A DNA stretch of 64,000 nt from Chloroflexota bacterium (GCA_017993775.1 JAGOMA010000024.1:1-64000), one strand, 5' to 3'; positions 1 to 9,861 are shown, counted from the first letter of the stretch. Notes: a model not told the origin generated them from the letters alone. Made by a program: numbers and translations.

Positions 1-52
1 ACAAATCCATCCCAAATCATAAATTTCTGATGCGCACACAAACGAGCGGCAT

Positions 53-58
53 TATAAT
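53..58 (+). promoter_or_regulatory. Possible -10 box upstream of the helicase gene
   Basis: A perfect TATAAT lies 16 bp before the GTG start at 74. No convincing -35 hexamer sits 16-18 bp upstream, so this is only a candidate. If used, the transcript would be nearly leaderless for the GTG start, or would have a leader of about 75 nt for the alternative ATG at 140. Confidence 0.25.
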
Positions 59-73
59 ACGAACAGACCACAA

Positions 74-2422
74 GTGGAAATAGCCGCCAACCTGCCCAAC
101 ATCCTGAACGTAACCAGACCAGAACACCCCAAACAGCTTATGAACCCACCGCCTCTCCGCCCCGCCCAAGCCAAAATCCTGACCTATGAAAACGGCCGTC
201 TCGCCATCAGCGCCGTGCCCGGCAGCGGCAAAACCTTCACCCTGTCCCTTTTAGCCGCCCAACTTATTGCCGACGGCCGTATCGACCCCGCCGCCGGACA
301 ACAAATCCTCATCGTCACCTACCTCAACAGCAGCGTCGATACCTTCAAAGCCCGCATCCGCAAAAGACTGGATGAAATCGACCGGCCGCCTATCGGTTTC
401 GACGTGCGCACCCTGCACAGCCTGGCCCTGGAAATCGTCCGTCTGGCCGAAAGCGGTCTTGGCGCAGACACTGCCGGACCGGAAGTCCTGGACGACACCC
501 GCAGTGCGAACGCCCTTTCCCAGGCCGTCACCAACTGGATTGAAGCATATCCCGACCAATGGTACGCCTTTCTCACCGAAGATACGCCGCAAATGCGCGC
601 CCGCTGGCGCGACATCACCGAACGCACCGCCCGCACCTTCATCCGCGCCGCCAAAAACGAACGCTACCACCCGGAAGAAATCCTACAGAGACTGAACACA
701 GGAGACCGGCAACGAGACGAAACCTCACCTAGTCTCGAATCTACAGTCTCGCAGTCTCCTCTCCTGTGGATGATGGCGGGGATTTACGGCCGTTACCAAA
801 CCATCCTCAGCCGCCAGGGCGCGCTCGACTTCGACGACCTCATCTGGCAAGCAACCGACCTGCTGCAAAACCGCCCCCACTTCAGCGACGAACTGCGCCG
901 CCGCTGGCCCTACGTCCTCGAAGACGAAGGTCAGGACAGCGTGCCCTTGCAAGAAGTGCTGCTCACCCAACTCACCGGCCCAAATGGCAACTGGGTGCGC
1001 GTCGGCGACCCCAATCAGGCCATCACCAGCACCTTCACCGCCGCCCACCCCCGCTTCTTCAATGCCTTCCTCGACCGTCCCGACGTGATTGACCGGCCGC
1101 TGCCCAACAGCGGCCGCTGCGCCCCGCTCATCATGGGCGCGGCCAACGCCATGCTCCATTGGACCATCGACAAACACCCGGTCGCCGAAGTGCGCGCCCA
1201 CACCTTCCGGCGGCAAGACATCCTGCCCACGCCGCCCGGCGACGCCCAACCCAATCCACCCGACAGCGAGGCCAGCATCCAACTCAAGGTCTACAAACAC
1301 CGCGAAGACGAAGAACTGCCGGCCATCGCCCAAAAAGCCCTGCGCTACACCCAGGAACATCCCGATCACACCCTGGCCATCCTGGTGCCCACCAATCAAG
1401 TCGGCTACACCCTGGCCGACCACCTGGACGAATTGGGCGCAGATTATGACAACTTGCTGCGCGGCGGCAGTCGGGAACGAGAAATCGCCGCAGCCATGCA
1501 CGCCATCCTGGCCGTGCTGGCCAACCCGCTGAACACCAAAGCCCTGGTGACGGCCCACGCCAGCCTGCATGAATTAGAACACCCGGCGGCCAAATACCCC
1601 GAAGAAGACCTGCCGCGCCTGCACACCATCTTGCGCAGCGTGCACAAACCGGAAGCGCTGCTCTTCCCCTGGGAAGGCCAGGATTTGGAGCGCGCCCTAC
1701 CGGCGGGCATCGCCACCGAGGACGACCTGTCGGCCATCGCCCGCTTTGCCGAATTCCTGCGGCACATGTTTGCGCTGCGCACTCTGCCCATCGACGACCT
1801 GGCGCTTTCCCTGGGCGACGAGCTGTTCGCCTGGGGCGACGTCCACGAGGTGGATTTGTCGATTGCTTACCAGATCGCCACAGTTTTGCGCCGCTGGCGC
1901 GATACGCAGCCGGATTGGCGGCTGCCAGACCTGGCCGCGCAACTGGAGGACGTGGTGCAAGGGCGGCGCGGGCTGCCCATCACCGCTCCGGCTGATTTGG
2001 GCTATGAGCCGAGCAACGGCCGTATCACCCTCACCACGCAACACAGCGCCAAAGGGCTGGAATGGGACGCCGTTTTCCTGGTGGGCATTGATGGCTTCTG
2101 GATTCCCGGCAATCTGGACGCGCCATTTTTGGGTGTCCATGATTTTCTGGGCGGCGACCCCACAGCCGAAGCGGTTGCCCAACTGCACTACCTGATGGCC
2201 GGTGACGCCGGGATTTATGACGGCCGTTCCGCCACCGAAAGCGCCCATATCGAAATCATCAGCGAGCGGCTGCGCCTGCTTTACGTGGGCCTCACCCGCG
2301 CCAAACGCTTCCTGCACCTCAGCCGCAGCCGGGCCACCCGCCAATACAACAAAGACCGCGACGCCGAACCGGCCACCGTGCTGGGCGTCATCTACCGCTA
2401 CCTGCAAGAGACCAACCAGTGA
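74..2422 (+). CDS. UvrD/Rep-family superfamily 1 DNA helicase
   Basis: ATP-dependent DNA helicase of superfamily 1, expected to unwind DNA in repair or recombination. All main motifs are visible: Walker A AVPGSGKT near residue 47, motif Ia ILIVTY near 78, motif II as LEDEGQD near 282-288, motif III VGDPNQAI near 312, motif V TQHSAKGLEWDAVF near 655, and motif VI LLYVGLTRAK near 734. The length of 782 residues is normal for a UvrD-like protein. The start is uncertain. GTG at 74 gives the longest frame, but ATG at 140 lies just before the conserved LRPAQ segment and may be the real one; neither has a clear Shine-Dalgarno. Residues about 205-230 are encoded by a repeat-like insertion (see 686-766). 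The Glu-Gly in motif II (DEGQD rather than DE[FY]QD) is a variant. The next gene follows after an 87-nt gap, and a shared role is not shown. Confidence 0.92.
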   Translation: MEIAANLPNILNVTRPEHPKQLMNPPPLRPAQAKILTYENGRLAISAVPGSGKTFTLSLLAAQLIADGRIDPAAGQQILIVTYLNSSVDTFKARIRKRLDEIDRPPIGFDVRTLHSLALEIVRLAESGLGADTAGPEVLDDTRSANALSQAVTNWIEAYPDQWYAFLTEDTPQMRARWRDITERTARTFIRAAKNERYHPEEILQRLNTGDRQRDETSPSLESTVSQSPLLWMMAGIYGRYQTILSRQGALDFDDLIWQATDLLQNRPHFSDELRRRWPYVLEDEGQDSVPLQEVLLTQLTGPNGNWVRVGDPNQAITSTFTAAHPRFFNAFLDRPDVIDRPLPNSGRCAPLIMGAANAMLHWTIDKHPVAEVRAHTFRRQDILPTPPGDAQPNPPDSEASIQLKVYKHREDEELPAIAQKALRYTQEHPDHTLAILVPTNQVGYTLADHLDELGADYDNLLRGGSREREIAAAMHAILAVLANPLNTKALVTAHASLHELEHPAAKYPEEDLPRLHTILRSVHKPEALLFPWEGQDLERALPAGIATEDDLSAIARFAEFLRHMFALRTLPIDDLALSLGDELFAWGDVHEVDLSIAYQIATVLRRWRDTQPDWRLPDLAAQLEDVVQGRRGLPITAPADLGYEPSNGRITLTTQHSAKGLEWDAVFLVGIDGFWIPGNLDAPFLGVHDFLGGDPTAEAVAQLHYLMAGDAGIYDGRSATESAHIEIISERLRLLYVGLTRAKRFLHLSRSRATRQYNKDRDAEPATVLGVIYRYLQETNQ
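686..766 (+). repeat. In-frame GAGAC/GTCTC repeat inside the helicase gene
   Basis: The stretch holds several copies of GAGAC(T/G/C) in the left half and AGTCTC in the right half (for example 690, 704, 714, then 731, 746, 755). It forms an imperfect inverted repeat. It is read in frame as a low-complexity Thr/Ser/Arg-rich segment between two conserved helicase regions. It resembles the GAGACTGG-type repeats found inside two membrane-protein genes at 20.1 and 41.0 kb. Confidence 0.6.
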
Positions 2423-2509
2423 CGTCCAAACAGCCCAAAGTGGTGATTGGGTGACAATTTCCCCACCTTTCGTTTTACGAAAACCGGGTTACGGATTAAA
2501 ATACAGCCT

Positions 2510-3826
2510 ATGAGCATGACCAACCCCTTTTACCATCGCGGCGCAATCCGGCAGGCAGCTAATTTTCACGGCCGTCAGAACGAAACTGAACAAATTCTTG
2601 GACTCGTGCGTAACGGCCAAAGCGTCTCGCTGATTGGTCCACGCCGCATCGGCAAAAGCTCGCTGCTCATTCACCTGTGCCGGCCAGAAGTGCGGGCGCA
2701 GGCTGGGCTGGACCCGGCCAAGGTCTGGCTAATTCTGATCGACTGCCAGGAACTAGGCGGCTCGCCCGCCGAAGAAGTGTACGAAACCCTGCTTTCCAGC
2801 CTGCACCATGCCGCCGCCGAGGCCGGCGCGGCCCTGGAACCACTAGACAACAGCCCAGGCACCTACCGAGACCTGGACCGCGCCCTCTTCCAAATCAGCC
2901 AGAATCACATCACGGTTGTGTTTTTGCTGGATGAATTTGAGCTGCTGGCGGCAAACGAACACCTGACGCCTTATTTCTTTGCCCGCCTGCGCGGACTCAC
3001 CACCAAATATGGTCTGGCTTACCTAACGGCCAGCCAACGGCCGTTATTCGCCATCACCGCCGAAGAAGAAATCCTCAGCTCTCCGTTCTTCAACATCTTT
3101 GTGACCCTGCCTCTGGGTTTATACAGCGACGAAGAAGCCCACACCCTTTTCCTGGCCCGCCTGAAAAACACAGACATCAGCTTCAAACCGGCGCTGGCCA
3201 CTTATTTGCGTTTCCTCGTTGGTCCGCATCCCTTTTTCTTGCATGTCGCCGGGTATCACGCCTACCAGGCGCTGCTGCAAGGCACGCGGCTGGAAAAACC
3301 AGATGATTTCGCCCAGCTAAACGATCCCATCGAGATGGAAGCCGATTCACATCTGAGCTATTTGTGGCAAAACCTGACCGCCGAAGAGCAATACGTCCTG
3401 GCAATTGCCGATGGTCCCATCGATTCCCTACGCCTGCTAGAACAACAATGTCTGCTCATTAACTCAGATGGAAAATACACCTATGCCAACGAAATTTTGC
3501 GCCGGTATGTGCGCCGCCAGGAAGTGCGCGGCCTCATTCAGGCCGGCCCATTTGTCATCGACCAGCAACGGCATCAGGTGTGGGCCGATGGCCTGGAAAT
3601 GAGCCTGACTACGTCCCAATTTAATATCCTGATACGCTTATGTCAACAACCTGGTCAGGTAGTTCATGGCGACGATCTGGAAACGGCCGTCTGGGGCGAT
3701 GTCCTGGTAGATGACCCCGATCGGTTAAAAACCCTCATCAAGCGCCTACGCCGCGCCATTACTCCCTACGACAACTGGATCATTAGCGAGCGAGGGGTTG
3801 GTTATGCCCTACGCCCCCCGGATTGA
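2510..3826 (+). CDS. AAA/STAND-like ATPase with C-terminal winged-helix DNA-binding domain
   Basis: Probable ATP-dependent transcription regulator. The protein (438 residues from ATG 2510) begins with NPFYHRG, then Walker A IGPRRIGKSS near residues 42-51 and Walker B VFLLDEFE near 136-144. The last 90 or so residues, from IDQQRHQVW to RGVGYALRPPD, match the OmpR/PhoB-type winged helix seen at the ends of response regulators. There is no receiver domain. A TTG at 2447 would add 21 residues, but ATG 2510 sits right before the conserved NPF signature. The 3' end overlaps the start of the next gene, a membrane-anchored protein with the same ATPase family, by 23 nt. This suggests translational coupling and a sensor/regulator partnership. 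The DNA target and the signal are unknown. Confidence 0.85.
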   Translation: MSMTNPFYHRGAIRQAANFHGRQNETEQILGLVRNGQSVSLIGPRRIGKSSLLIHLCRPEVRAQAGLDPAKVWLILIDCQELGGSPAEEVYETLLSSLHHAAAEAGAALEPLDNSPGTYRDLDRALFQISQNHITVVFLLDEFELLAANEHLTPYFFARLRGLTTKYGLAYLTASQRPLFAITAEEEILSSPFFNIFVTLPLGLYSDEEAHTLFLARLKNTDISFKPALATYLRFLVGPHPFFLHVAGYHAYQALLQGTRLEKPDDFAQLNDPIEMEADSHLSYLWQNLTAEEQYVLAIADGPIDSLRLLEQQCLLINSDGKYTYANEILRRYVRRQEVRGLIQAGPFVIDQQRHQVWADGLEMSLTTSQFNILIRLCQQPGQVVHGDDLETAVWGDVLVDDPDRLKTLIKRLRRAITPYDNWIISERGVGYALRPPD

Positions 3827-6800
3827 CAACCTGAACCGACCCTCTCTCTGGCTCTCTCACCGCCGTCTGGCGCTCGTTGTCTTGCTATTCGCCGCCCTCG
3901 CCCAGATGCGCTCTGCCACAGTTAGCCTCGCCCAGGACGAAGTTGTGCCGTATTGGCAGTACGCCGCATCCGCGCGGCTCAACCACCTGGTTCCCCTGGA
4001 CCTGAATAACGACAACAACGACGAACTGCTGATTGTGGATGAAACCGGCCGCGCCGCGCTGCTCACCGCCTCCGGGGCGCAGTTGTGGACCTATGAAGCG
4101 CAAGAACCGATCACGGCCGTTGGCGTTGTCCAGGTAGATGGTGGCAATCAGGCCGCCAAATCCGTCGTTCTAGGCGCGCAAAACCGCCTGCTGCTGCTAT
4201 CTGATTCTGGCACAGTGGTCTGGCAAACCGGGCTGACGGCCGTTTCACCTTCCCCCGCCCTCCTGGCCGGCAGCAGCTCAGAAGATATCCTGGCCTGGCA
4301 AGATCGGTTCACCGCCAATCCGGTCGCCCTACTGCCCGTCAGATTGAACGACGCCGGGGCAGACAACATCCTCGTCGTTCTGGACTCGGGCCAGATGCAA
4401 CTGTTTGATCCCGCCGGGAATTTGCAGTGGCGTTTTGTCCGCAACACCAACCCCTCCCTGCAGGCATTCCCCCAGGCAATTGTGGCCGATTTGGATGAGG
4501 ACGGCCGTCAGGACATCTTCCTGGGCAAGTTCAACCCCCGCCGCTTCAGCCAATTGGTCAGGTTGGATACCCAGGGCAACCTGGTTTGGGAACAAAACAT
4601 CTCCGCCAGACTAACAACCCTCACCACCATTCAATTCAATGGCCGCACATACATTGCCGCAGGCACATCACGCGGCGAAATTTTGGTATACAACGCCGAT
4701 GGCCAGCGGCTCTGGCTGCGCACGCTCAACAAACCCATCACCAGCATGGTGGCGACCCATTTGTCCGGCGAGCCTGTGCTGCTGGCCGGCACCGACAGCG
4801 GCACGCTGGTGGCCTACAATGCCAATGGGCAGCGATTGTGGACCCGCAACCTCGACCTGGAAGCCAATCGAGCTGTCCTCAATATCTCCGCTGCGCCTAC
4901 CTCGCAAGACAGCCGGCAATCGCTGCTTTCGGTCATTTTAAGCGCGCCAAACCGCCGCAACGCCCCGGCGGATGTGCTGCTCATCAACCAGGAAGGCCGC
5001 ACGCTGGAGCAGTACACCTCTATCGACACAACCGGCCTTACGCGGCTGGTCGATATCAATCACGACGACCAAAGCGAAGTCCTGTTGGCCCGCTTTGCTA
5101 CCGTGGAACTACTGGGCCTGGGCAGTGGCTCCAGCAAAATCGCCAACGAATGGAATTACTCGTCCTTATTTGCCGCTCCCAGCGCCGTTCTGGTTTATGA
5201 TTTTGACCAGGACGGCAACGATGAAATTTTGATTGGCGCACGCGACGGCCGTTTGCACCGGCTGGATAACGATGGCTCATTACGCTGGATTGCCGAACCG
5301 GGCGGGTCCATTACTCACCTGGATGTGGTGCGCGATGGCGGCAGCAACACGCCGCTCATCGTCGTTATCCACAACGACAGCCAGCCGGGCCTGAACAGCC
5401 AGGAGCAAGTGGAAGGAGTCATTGAACTGCGCCAGACCAACGGCGATGAATTGTGGCAGCGAGAAATACCGGCAGAAGTAACGGCCGTTCTCGTTGCCCA
5501 ATTACAGGGGGACACCACGCCCGAAATCATCGTCGGCACAGTCGACAGCCACATTTATGTTTATGACACGACGGGCGAACTGCTGTGGACGGCCGTTATC
5601 GACGACCAGATCAACCAGTTTCTGGTGCAAACCAATCGCACCCTCCACATGCCCGAACTGCTCGTTGTGAGCCAAAACCTCATCTACCGCGTGCGGAATG
5701 GGCAAAACCCGGCCGTCATCACCGCTTATCCGGCCGTCATCACCCATGCTTACCAGACCAATCTGCCCCAGATGGAAAGCGAAACCACGCTCGTCACCCT
5801 GGCGAATGACGCCACGGTAAGCGGTTTCGATTGGCGCGGAATCCAACTACCCAAATGGCCCATTCACATCGACGGACGGCCGTCTGTCAGCCTGCCCATC
5901 CAAACCACCGAAACCGACGCCGACCAAAACCCAACGGCCACCGAAAACGCCTTTTTAATCGCCACCGACGCCAACACCCTGCTGCACCTGACTTTAGACA
6001 TCGACACGCCGCTCATCACCTGGCAAATTCCAGACCTGCCGGCCATCACCAGCCTCCACTGGGGGGATCTGGACGGCGACGCCCAGCCCGAGATTGTGGT
6101 GGGCGATCATAACGGCAACCTTTTCTTGTTTAATGGCGACCTGAAACTTTCGACTCGCCTCAATGTCTTGAGCGGCGTCTATGCCTTGCAAGCGCTCAAT
6201 TCGGCCAACGGCAAAAGCGCCGACTTACTCGTCGTGACCGAAAATGGACTGGTGCAGCTTTTCCGCGCCAAAGCCAATCGGCCGCCCCTGCTCACAAATC
6301 CGCGCGCCGACGAATCGCAAAATCTTTACAGCTTCAGCGTCTCGGTGCAAGATGTGGAAAAAGATGAAGTAAGCGTCCGCCTGGAACTGCTTGACCCGCA
6401 AACAGGCGGGTGGATAGAAACCACTGCTCAGACCATCAACGGCAACGGCACGCTGTTCTGGCCCTCCGTGTCGCCGCCGGGCGCCGAAGGCAGCGTGGTT
6501 TACCGTTTTGTCTATGATGACGGGTACCATTCAGGCAGCATCAACCCACCGTCGGCTTTGCCGCCCACGGCCGTTTCCCCACCCCAAACATCCTCCCAAT
6601 TGGGTCTCTTCTTGCTCAGCATTCTCGGCCTGGGCGTTATTTTATACACCATCCGCCAATCGCAGACGGCCGCCGCCCGCGCCCGCCGCTTCTACCGCCA
6701 GCTCAAACAACGTCCCAGCCAAACCCTGGTCATGTTGGAAAACCGCTACCCAACCACCGGCAGCTCAACCGAATTTCTGCTCACGCTGGCCAATCAGGCC

Positions 6801-8807
6801 CGCCAGGATGGCGAATGGCTGCTTACCGGCCTCATTGATGGCCTATTTTTGCTGCCCAATCGCCCGGAAACCGGCATTTCACTCATTTCCCACGCCCTCA
6901 GCGACATCGCCAAAAAATCGCCGCCCTGGGCAGGCGGCGCCCGCTGGGTGGCCACATTTAAAGCCGCCCAGGCGCTGCTGCAAGCGCCGTCCATCGCCGA
7001 ACTCAGCCTGCTCCAACCCCAACTGGTAGAGCTGCGCACCATGCTGGAAGCAGAAAAACGGTGGTCGCCGGTTATCGATCCACTTGTGCCGATTTTGACC
7101 AATCTGCGCGACAGCGAACGGGTAGACCGCAGCGATGATCGGCTGGTGTATTTAAACGAAGCAAATTTACAGGTAGGACTGCTGCGCAATCAACTGCCCG
7201 ATTTTTCTTTCACTATCGAACGGACGCTGGTGCGGGCTATTGTAAAGCGCTGGTCTGGGCTGCTCAGCGCCGAGATAGAGGAGTTACGCGGGCAGGCGGA
7301 ATTGGCTGTGCAGCTTAAAACAAAACGATTGGCGCCGAACGGCCGTACCGACATCGTGCTAGAAATTGCCAATAACGGCCGTGCCCCTGCCGAAAACATC
7401 CTCATCGTTCTGGACGACAACCCGGCCTACCTCGTCCTGAGCGACCCGCGTCTCATCTCCAGCCTGCTTCCCGGCCAAAATTGGCAGGTCAGCTTCACTC
7501 TGGAGCCACGGGTCAAAGATCGCTTCCGCCTGGCGCTCACCATCACCTACGACGACCGCAACAAACGCGACAAAGAAATAGCCTTCGCTGACCTCGTGCA
7601 GCTTATCTTGCCCATGCGCGATTTCAGCCCAATTCCCAACCCATACTTGCCCGGCACGCCCCTCCGCCACGACAGTCTCGTCTTTTTTGGCCGCGAAAAC
7701 CTTTTTACCCTGATAGCGGAAAATGCCGGACGCGTATCACAGCACAACGTGCTCATCCTGATTGGACAGCGGCGCACCGGCAAAACTTCGTTTCTGCTGC
7801 GCCTGCGCCAGCATCTACCGGAAAATCAACTGCCGGTGTACATCGACTGCCAATCTCTGGGCGTTATTCCTGGCATGCCCGCGCTTTTGTACGAGCTGGC
7901 CTGGCAAATCGCCGATGCGCTGGCCACACGCGGCCTCGAAGTCACCGTGCCAGAGCCGCAGCATTGGCAAAACGATCCCACCATACATTTTCAGCGCCGG
8001 TTTTTGCCCCAGGTGCAGGCGCTGCTGCCCGCCGGAACCATTTTACTGCTCGTCTTTGACGAATTTGAGGCATTTGAAAATCTGGTCAACGACGGCATTT
8101 TGCCCTCGACCTTTTTTACCTATATGCGCCACCTGATGCAGCACAGCGAGGGCCTGAGCTTTGTGTTTGTAGGCACGCGCCACCTGGAAGAAATGTCCGC
8201 CGATTATTGGTCGGTTTTGTTTAACATTGCCCTGTACCAAAAAATCGGCTTTTTAGAGGTGGAGGCCATGACTCACCTGATCACCGACCCGGTGGCTCCC
8301 AATCTGGTGTATGATGACCTGGCCTTGGACAAAATTCGCCGGGTGACGGCTGGTCACCCCTATTTTTTGCAACTGGTCTGTTACACACTGGTCAAGCAGG
8401 CTAATTCGCGCCGCGCCAGTTATGTGACGATTTCCGATGTGAATGCCGCGTTGGATGAAATGATGCGTCTGGGGGAAGTGCATTTTGCGTATCTTTGGCA
8501 GCGGTCGTCGTTTGTGGAGCGGGCATTGTTAACGGCCGTTGCCCATCTGATGGACGCCGAAATGGTGTTCCGCGCCGACAACCTGATCCATTACCTGGAA
8601 ACCTACGGCATTGAGCTGACGGCCGTGGAGGTAACTTCGGCGCTCAATTCACTCGTAGAGCGGGAAATTCTGGCCGAATCCCCGGTGGGCGTAAATACCC
8701 AGTATGAGCTAAAAATTGGTTTGGTGGGGTTATGGGTCGCGCAGCACAAAAGCCTGAGCAAGCTGCACGGGGAGAAAGACAAGACAAAGAGTCAGGCCAT
8801 TGCATGA
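3804..8807 (+). CDS. Membrane sensor: extracellular FG-GAP/PQQ-like beta-propeller, one TM helix, cytoplasmic AAA ATPase
   Basis: A 1667-residue protein. Residues about 20-44 look like a signal peptide (LALVVLLFAALAQ, then SATVSLAQ). Residues about 50-880 are repeated propeller blades with calcium-type loops such as DLDEDGRQD, DFDQDGNDE and DLDGDAQPE. One hydrophobic helix (LGLFLLSILGLGVILYTI) lies near 934-952, followed by a soluble region and an Ig-like segment near 1170-1260. An ATPase opens with NPYLPGTPL and FFGRE, with Walker A IGQRRTGKTS near 1320 and Walker B LLVFDEFE near 1414. The predicted topology puts the propeller outside and the ATPase inside. The ATPase resembles that of the gene just upstream, which overlaps it by 23 nt; together they look like a two-protein sensing system. 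Start: ATG 3804 is chosen over TTG 3798. The ligand is unknown. Confidence 0.85.
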   Translation: MPYAPRIDNLNRPSLWLSHRRLALVVLLFAALAQMRSATVSLAQDEVVPYWQYAASARLNHLVPLDLNNDNNDELLIVDETGRAALLTASGAQLWTYEAQEPITAVGVVQVDGGNQAAKSVVLGAQNRLLLLSDSGTVVWQTGLTAVSPSPALLAGSSSEDILAWQDRFTANPVALLPVRLNDAGADNILVVLDSGQMQLFDPAGNLQWRFVRNTNPSLQAFPQAIVADLDEDGRQDIFLGKFNPRRFSQLVRLDTQGNLVWEQNISARLTTLTTIQFNGRTYIAAGTSRGEILVYNADGQRLWLRTLNKPITSMVATHLSGEPVLLAGTDSGTLVAYNANGQRLWTRNLDLEANRAVLNISAAPTSQDSRQSLLSVILSAPNRRNAPADVLLINQEGRTLEQYTSIDTTGLTRLVDINHDDQSEVLLARFATVELLGLGSGSSKIANEWNYSSLFAAPSAVLVYDFDQDGNDEILIGARDGRLHRLDNDGSLRWIAEPGGSITHLDVVRDGGSNTPLIVVIHNDSQPGLNSQEQVEGVIELRQTNGDELWQREIPAEVTAVLVAQLQGDTTPEIIVGTVDSHIYVYDTTGELLWTAVIDDQINQFLVQTNRTLHMPELLVVSQNLIYRVRNGQNPAVITAYPAVITHAYQTNLPQMESETTLVTLANDATVSGFDWRGIQLPKWPIHIDGRPSVSLPIQTTETDADQNPTATENAFLIATDANTLLHLTLDIDTPLITWQIPDLPAITSLHWGDLDGDAQPEIVVGDHNGNLFLFNGDLKLSTRLNVLSGVYALQALNSANGKSADLLVVTENGLVQLFRAKANRPPLLTNPRADESQNLYSFSVSVQDVEKDEVSVRLELLDPQTGGWIETTAQTINGNGTLFWPSVSPPGAEGSVVYRFVYDDGYHSGSINPPSALPPTAVSPPQTSSQLGLFLLSILGLGVILYTIRQSQTAAARARRFYRQLKQRPSQTLVMLENRYPTTGSSTEFLLTLANQARQDGEWLLTGLIDGLFLLPNRPETGISLISHALSDIAKKSPPWAGGARWVATFKAAQALLQAPSIAELSLLQPQLVELRTMLEAEKRWSPVIDPLVPILTNLRDSERVDRSDDRLVYLNEANLQVGLLRNQLPDFSFTIERTLVRAIVKRWSGLLSAEIEELRGQAELAVQLKTKRLAPNGRTDIVLEIANNGRAPAENILIVLDDNPAYLVLSDPRLISSLLPGQNWQVSFTLEPRVKDRFRLALTITYDDRNKRDKEIAFADLVQLILPMRDFSPIPNPYLPGTPLRHDSLVFFGRENLFTLIAENAGRVSQHNVLILIGQRRTGKTSFLLRLRQHLPENQLPVYIDCQSLGVIPGMPALLYELAWQIADALATRGLEVTVPEPQHWQNDPTIHFQRRFLPQVQALLPAGTILLLVFDEFEAFENLVNDGILPSTFFTYMRHLMQHSEGLSFVFVGTRHLEEMSADYWSVLFNIALYQKIGFLEVEAMTHLITDPVAPNLVYDDLALDKIRRVTAGHPYFLQLVCYTLVKQANSRRASYVTISDVNAALDEMMRLGEVHFAYLWQRSSFVERALLTAVAHLMDAEMVFRADNLIHYLETYGIELTAVEVTSALNSLVEREILAESPVGVNTQYELKIGLVGLWVAQHKSLSKLHGEKDKTKSQAIA

Positions 8808-8820
8808 TCAAACCAAAAAA

Positions 8821-8862
8821 GAGGTGTGGTGTGGATAACGGCCGTTACCCACACCACACCTC
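8821..8862. terminator. Long hairpin between convergent genes, centred on ACGGCCGT
   Basis: Arms GAGGTGTGGTGTGG and CCACACCACACCTC pair perfectly, and the AACGGCCGTT palindrome occupies the centre. It lies between the stop of the propeller-ATPase gene and the end of the convergent SH3-hydrolase gene, so it can end transcription from both sides. An A-run precedes it (AAACCAAAAAA), which acts as a U-tract for the minus strand. Confidence 0.75.
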
Positions 8863-8904
8863 ATAAAACCTTACATCTTCAAAGCCACATCCACAATCAA
8901 TTCA

Positions 8905-9861
8905 TCAGTTACGAATAAAAAACGCTGGAGTAGTGCTCGGCCACACAGTACTTAGCAGGATACTGTTTCTGTTAGTCGCCCCAGCCTGAGCCATTACTAA
9001 GCTTTTCCAGTTAGTTGTCGTTTGCCCTGGGCGAATAACTGCGATATGCCCAGAGGTAGCAACAAGCGCCGGGTAGCCTGCATTTACATGGCTCTTTAGC
9101 CGTGTCAGATCCGAGGCATAAAGGTTCGGGTAAATACGAGTCCACCCATTACCCGCAACCAGCCAATTATACAAGCCAGCAGCGCCTAATGTTGCCGGAT
9201 CACTCGCACTTTTTATAGGTAAAGACACGCCCATAGCGCGCATCACGTCACCGGCGAATGTGTTGCAGTAAGTGTAACCATTTTGCAAATAACGGTTCTG
9301 GGGACTATCGCCAACAGCAAATTGATTAATTACGGCTGCATATAAAGCAGACGAACGCATGCCGGGTCTACTGGTAATGGGTGCAGATAAAGGAAATTGA
9401 CCAGGTTTGCCAAAGATCGAATCCAAATAGATTACCGGCTCACTGCCAGAAACACTTGAGGCAGCTATCCACTGAGCATTGCGTAATTTTACTTGCTGGC
9501 TCAATTGATTAGCGACAGTATAGGCCGATACGCCAGTACAGTTCGTGGTTTCCTGCAAATAATTTCCAGCAGACCAACCACTAATGCCGTTGCTGCCGCG
9601 ATGTGGCCACCAAGTATAACCGCCAAAGGTAATGGGTGATCCGGTAATACGAACTTTCGTGCCATCTGGCATACGATAAATAAGCGTTGAACTGCTTGTT
9701 GAAGGGACTGTACGCACAGCTAAACCGCCTGAGGCGTTAGAATTAATTACCACAGCGCAACTGCCCTGCCCTAAAGCATAGACAGATTTTCCAGGCAATA
9801 CGATAAAAACTGCTGCCACTAAAACAAACAACAAAACAAGATACAAACGACGGATTTTCAT
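8905..9861 (-). CDS. Secreted bacterial SH3 domain protein with putative CHAP/NlpC-like cysteine hydrolase domain
   Basis: Exported protein of 318 residues. A signal peptide (KIRRLYLVLLFVLVAAVFIVL, ending near GKSVYA) is followed by a bacterial SH3 module around 35-105 (LAVRTVPSTSS, GYTWWPHR, GWSAGNYL). The C-terminal region has a candidate catalytic Cys near 200 (YCNTFAGDV) and His near 272 (SGHIAVI), the arrangement of CHAP/NlpC-P60 peptidoglycan hydrolases. A cell-wall role is therefore likely, though the fold is assigned only from these two motifs. The start is fixed by AGGAGGAAC upstream of the ATG. The gene has no ACGGCCGT copy and is AT-richer than its neighbours, as is the divergent NB-ARC gene, which suggests a different origin. 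Confidence 0.75.
   Translation of the reverse strand: MKIRRLYLVLLFVLVAAVFIVLPGKSVYALGQGSCAVVINSNASGGLAVRTVPSTSSSTLIYRMPDGTKVRITGSPITFGGYTWWPHRGSNGISGWSAGNYLQETTNCTGVSAYTVANQLSQQVKLRNAQWIAASSVSGSEPVIYLDSIFGKPGQFPLSAPITSRPGMRSSALYAAVINQFAVGDSPQNRYLQNGYTYCNTFAGDVMRAMGVSLPIKSASDPATLGAAGLYNWLVAGNGWTRIYPNLYASDLTRLKSHVNAGYPALVATSGHIAVIRPGQTTTNWKSLVMAQAGATNRNSILLSTVWPSTTPAFFIRN

Noticed and set aside
74..8807. Defence system made of helicase, ATPase and sensor
   Set aside because: The helicase has ordinary UvrD motifs and an 87-nt gap to the ATPase gene. Only the ATPase pair shows coupling, and no nuclease or other defence gene is near.
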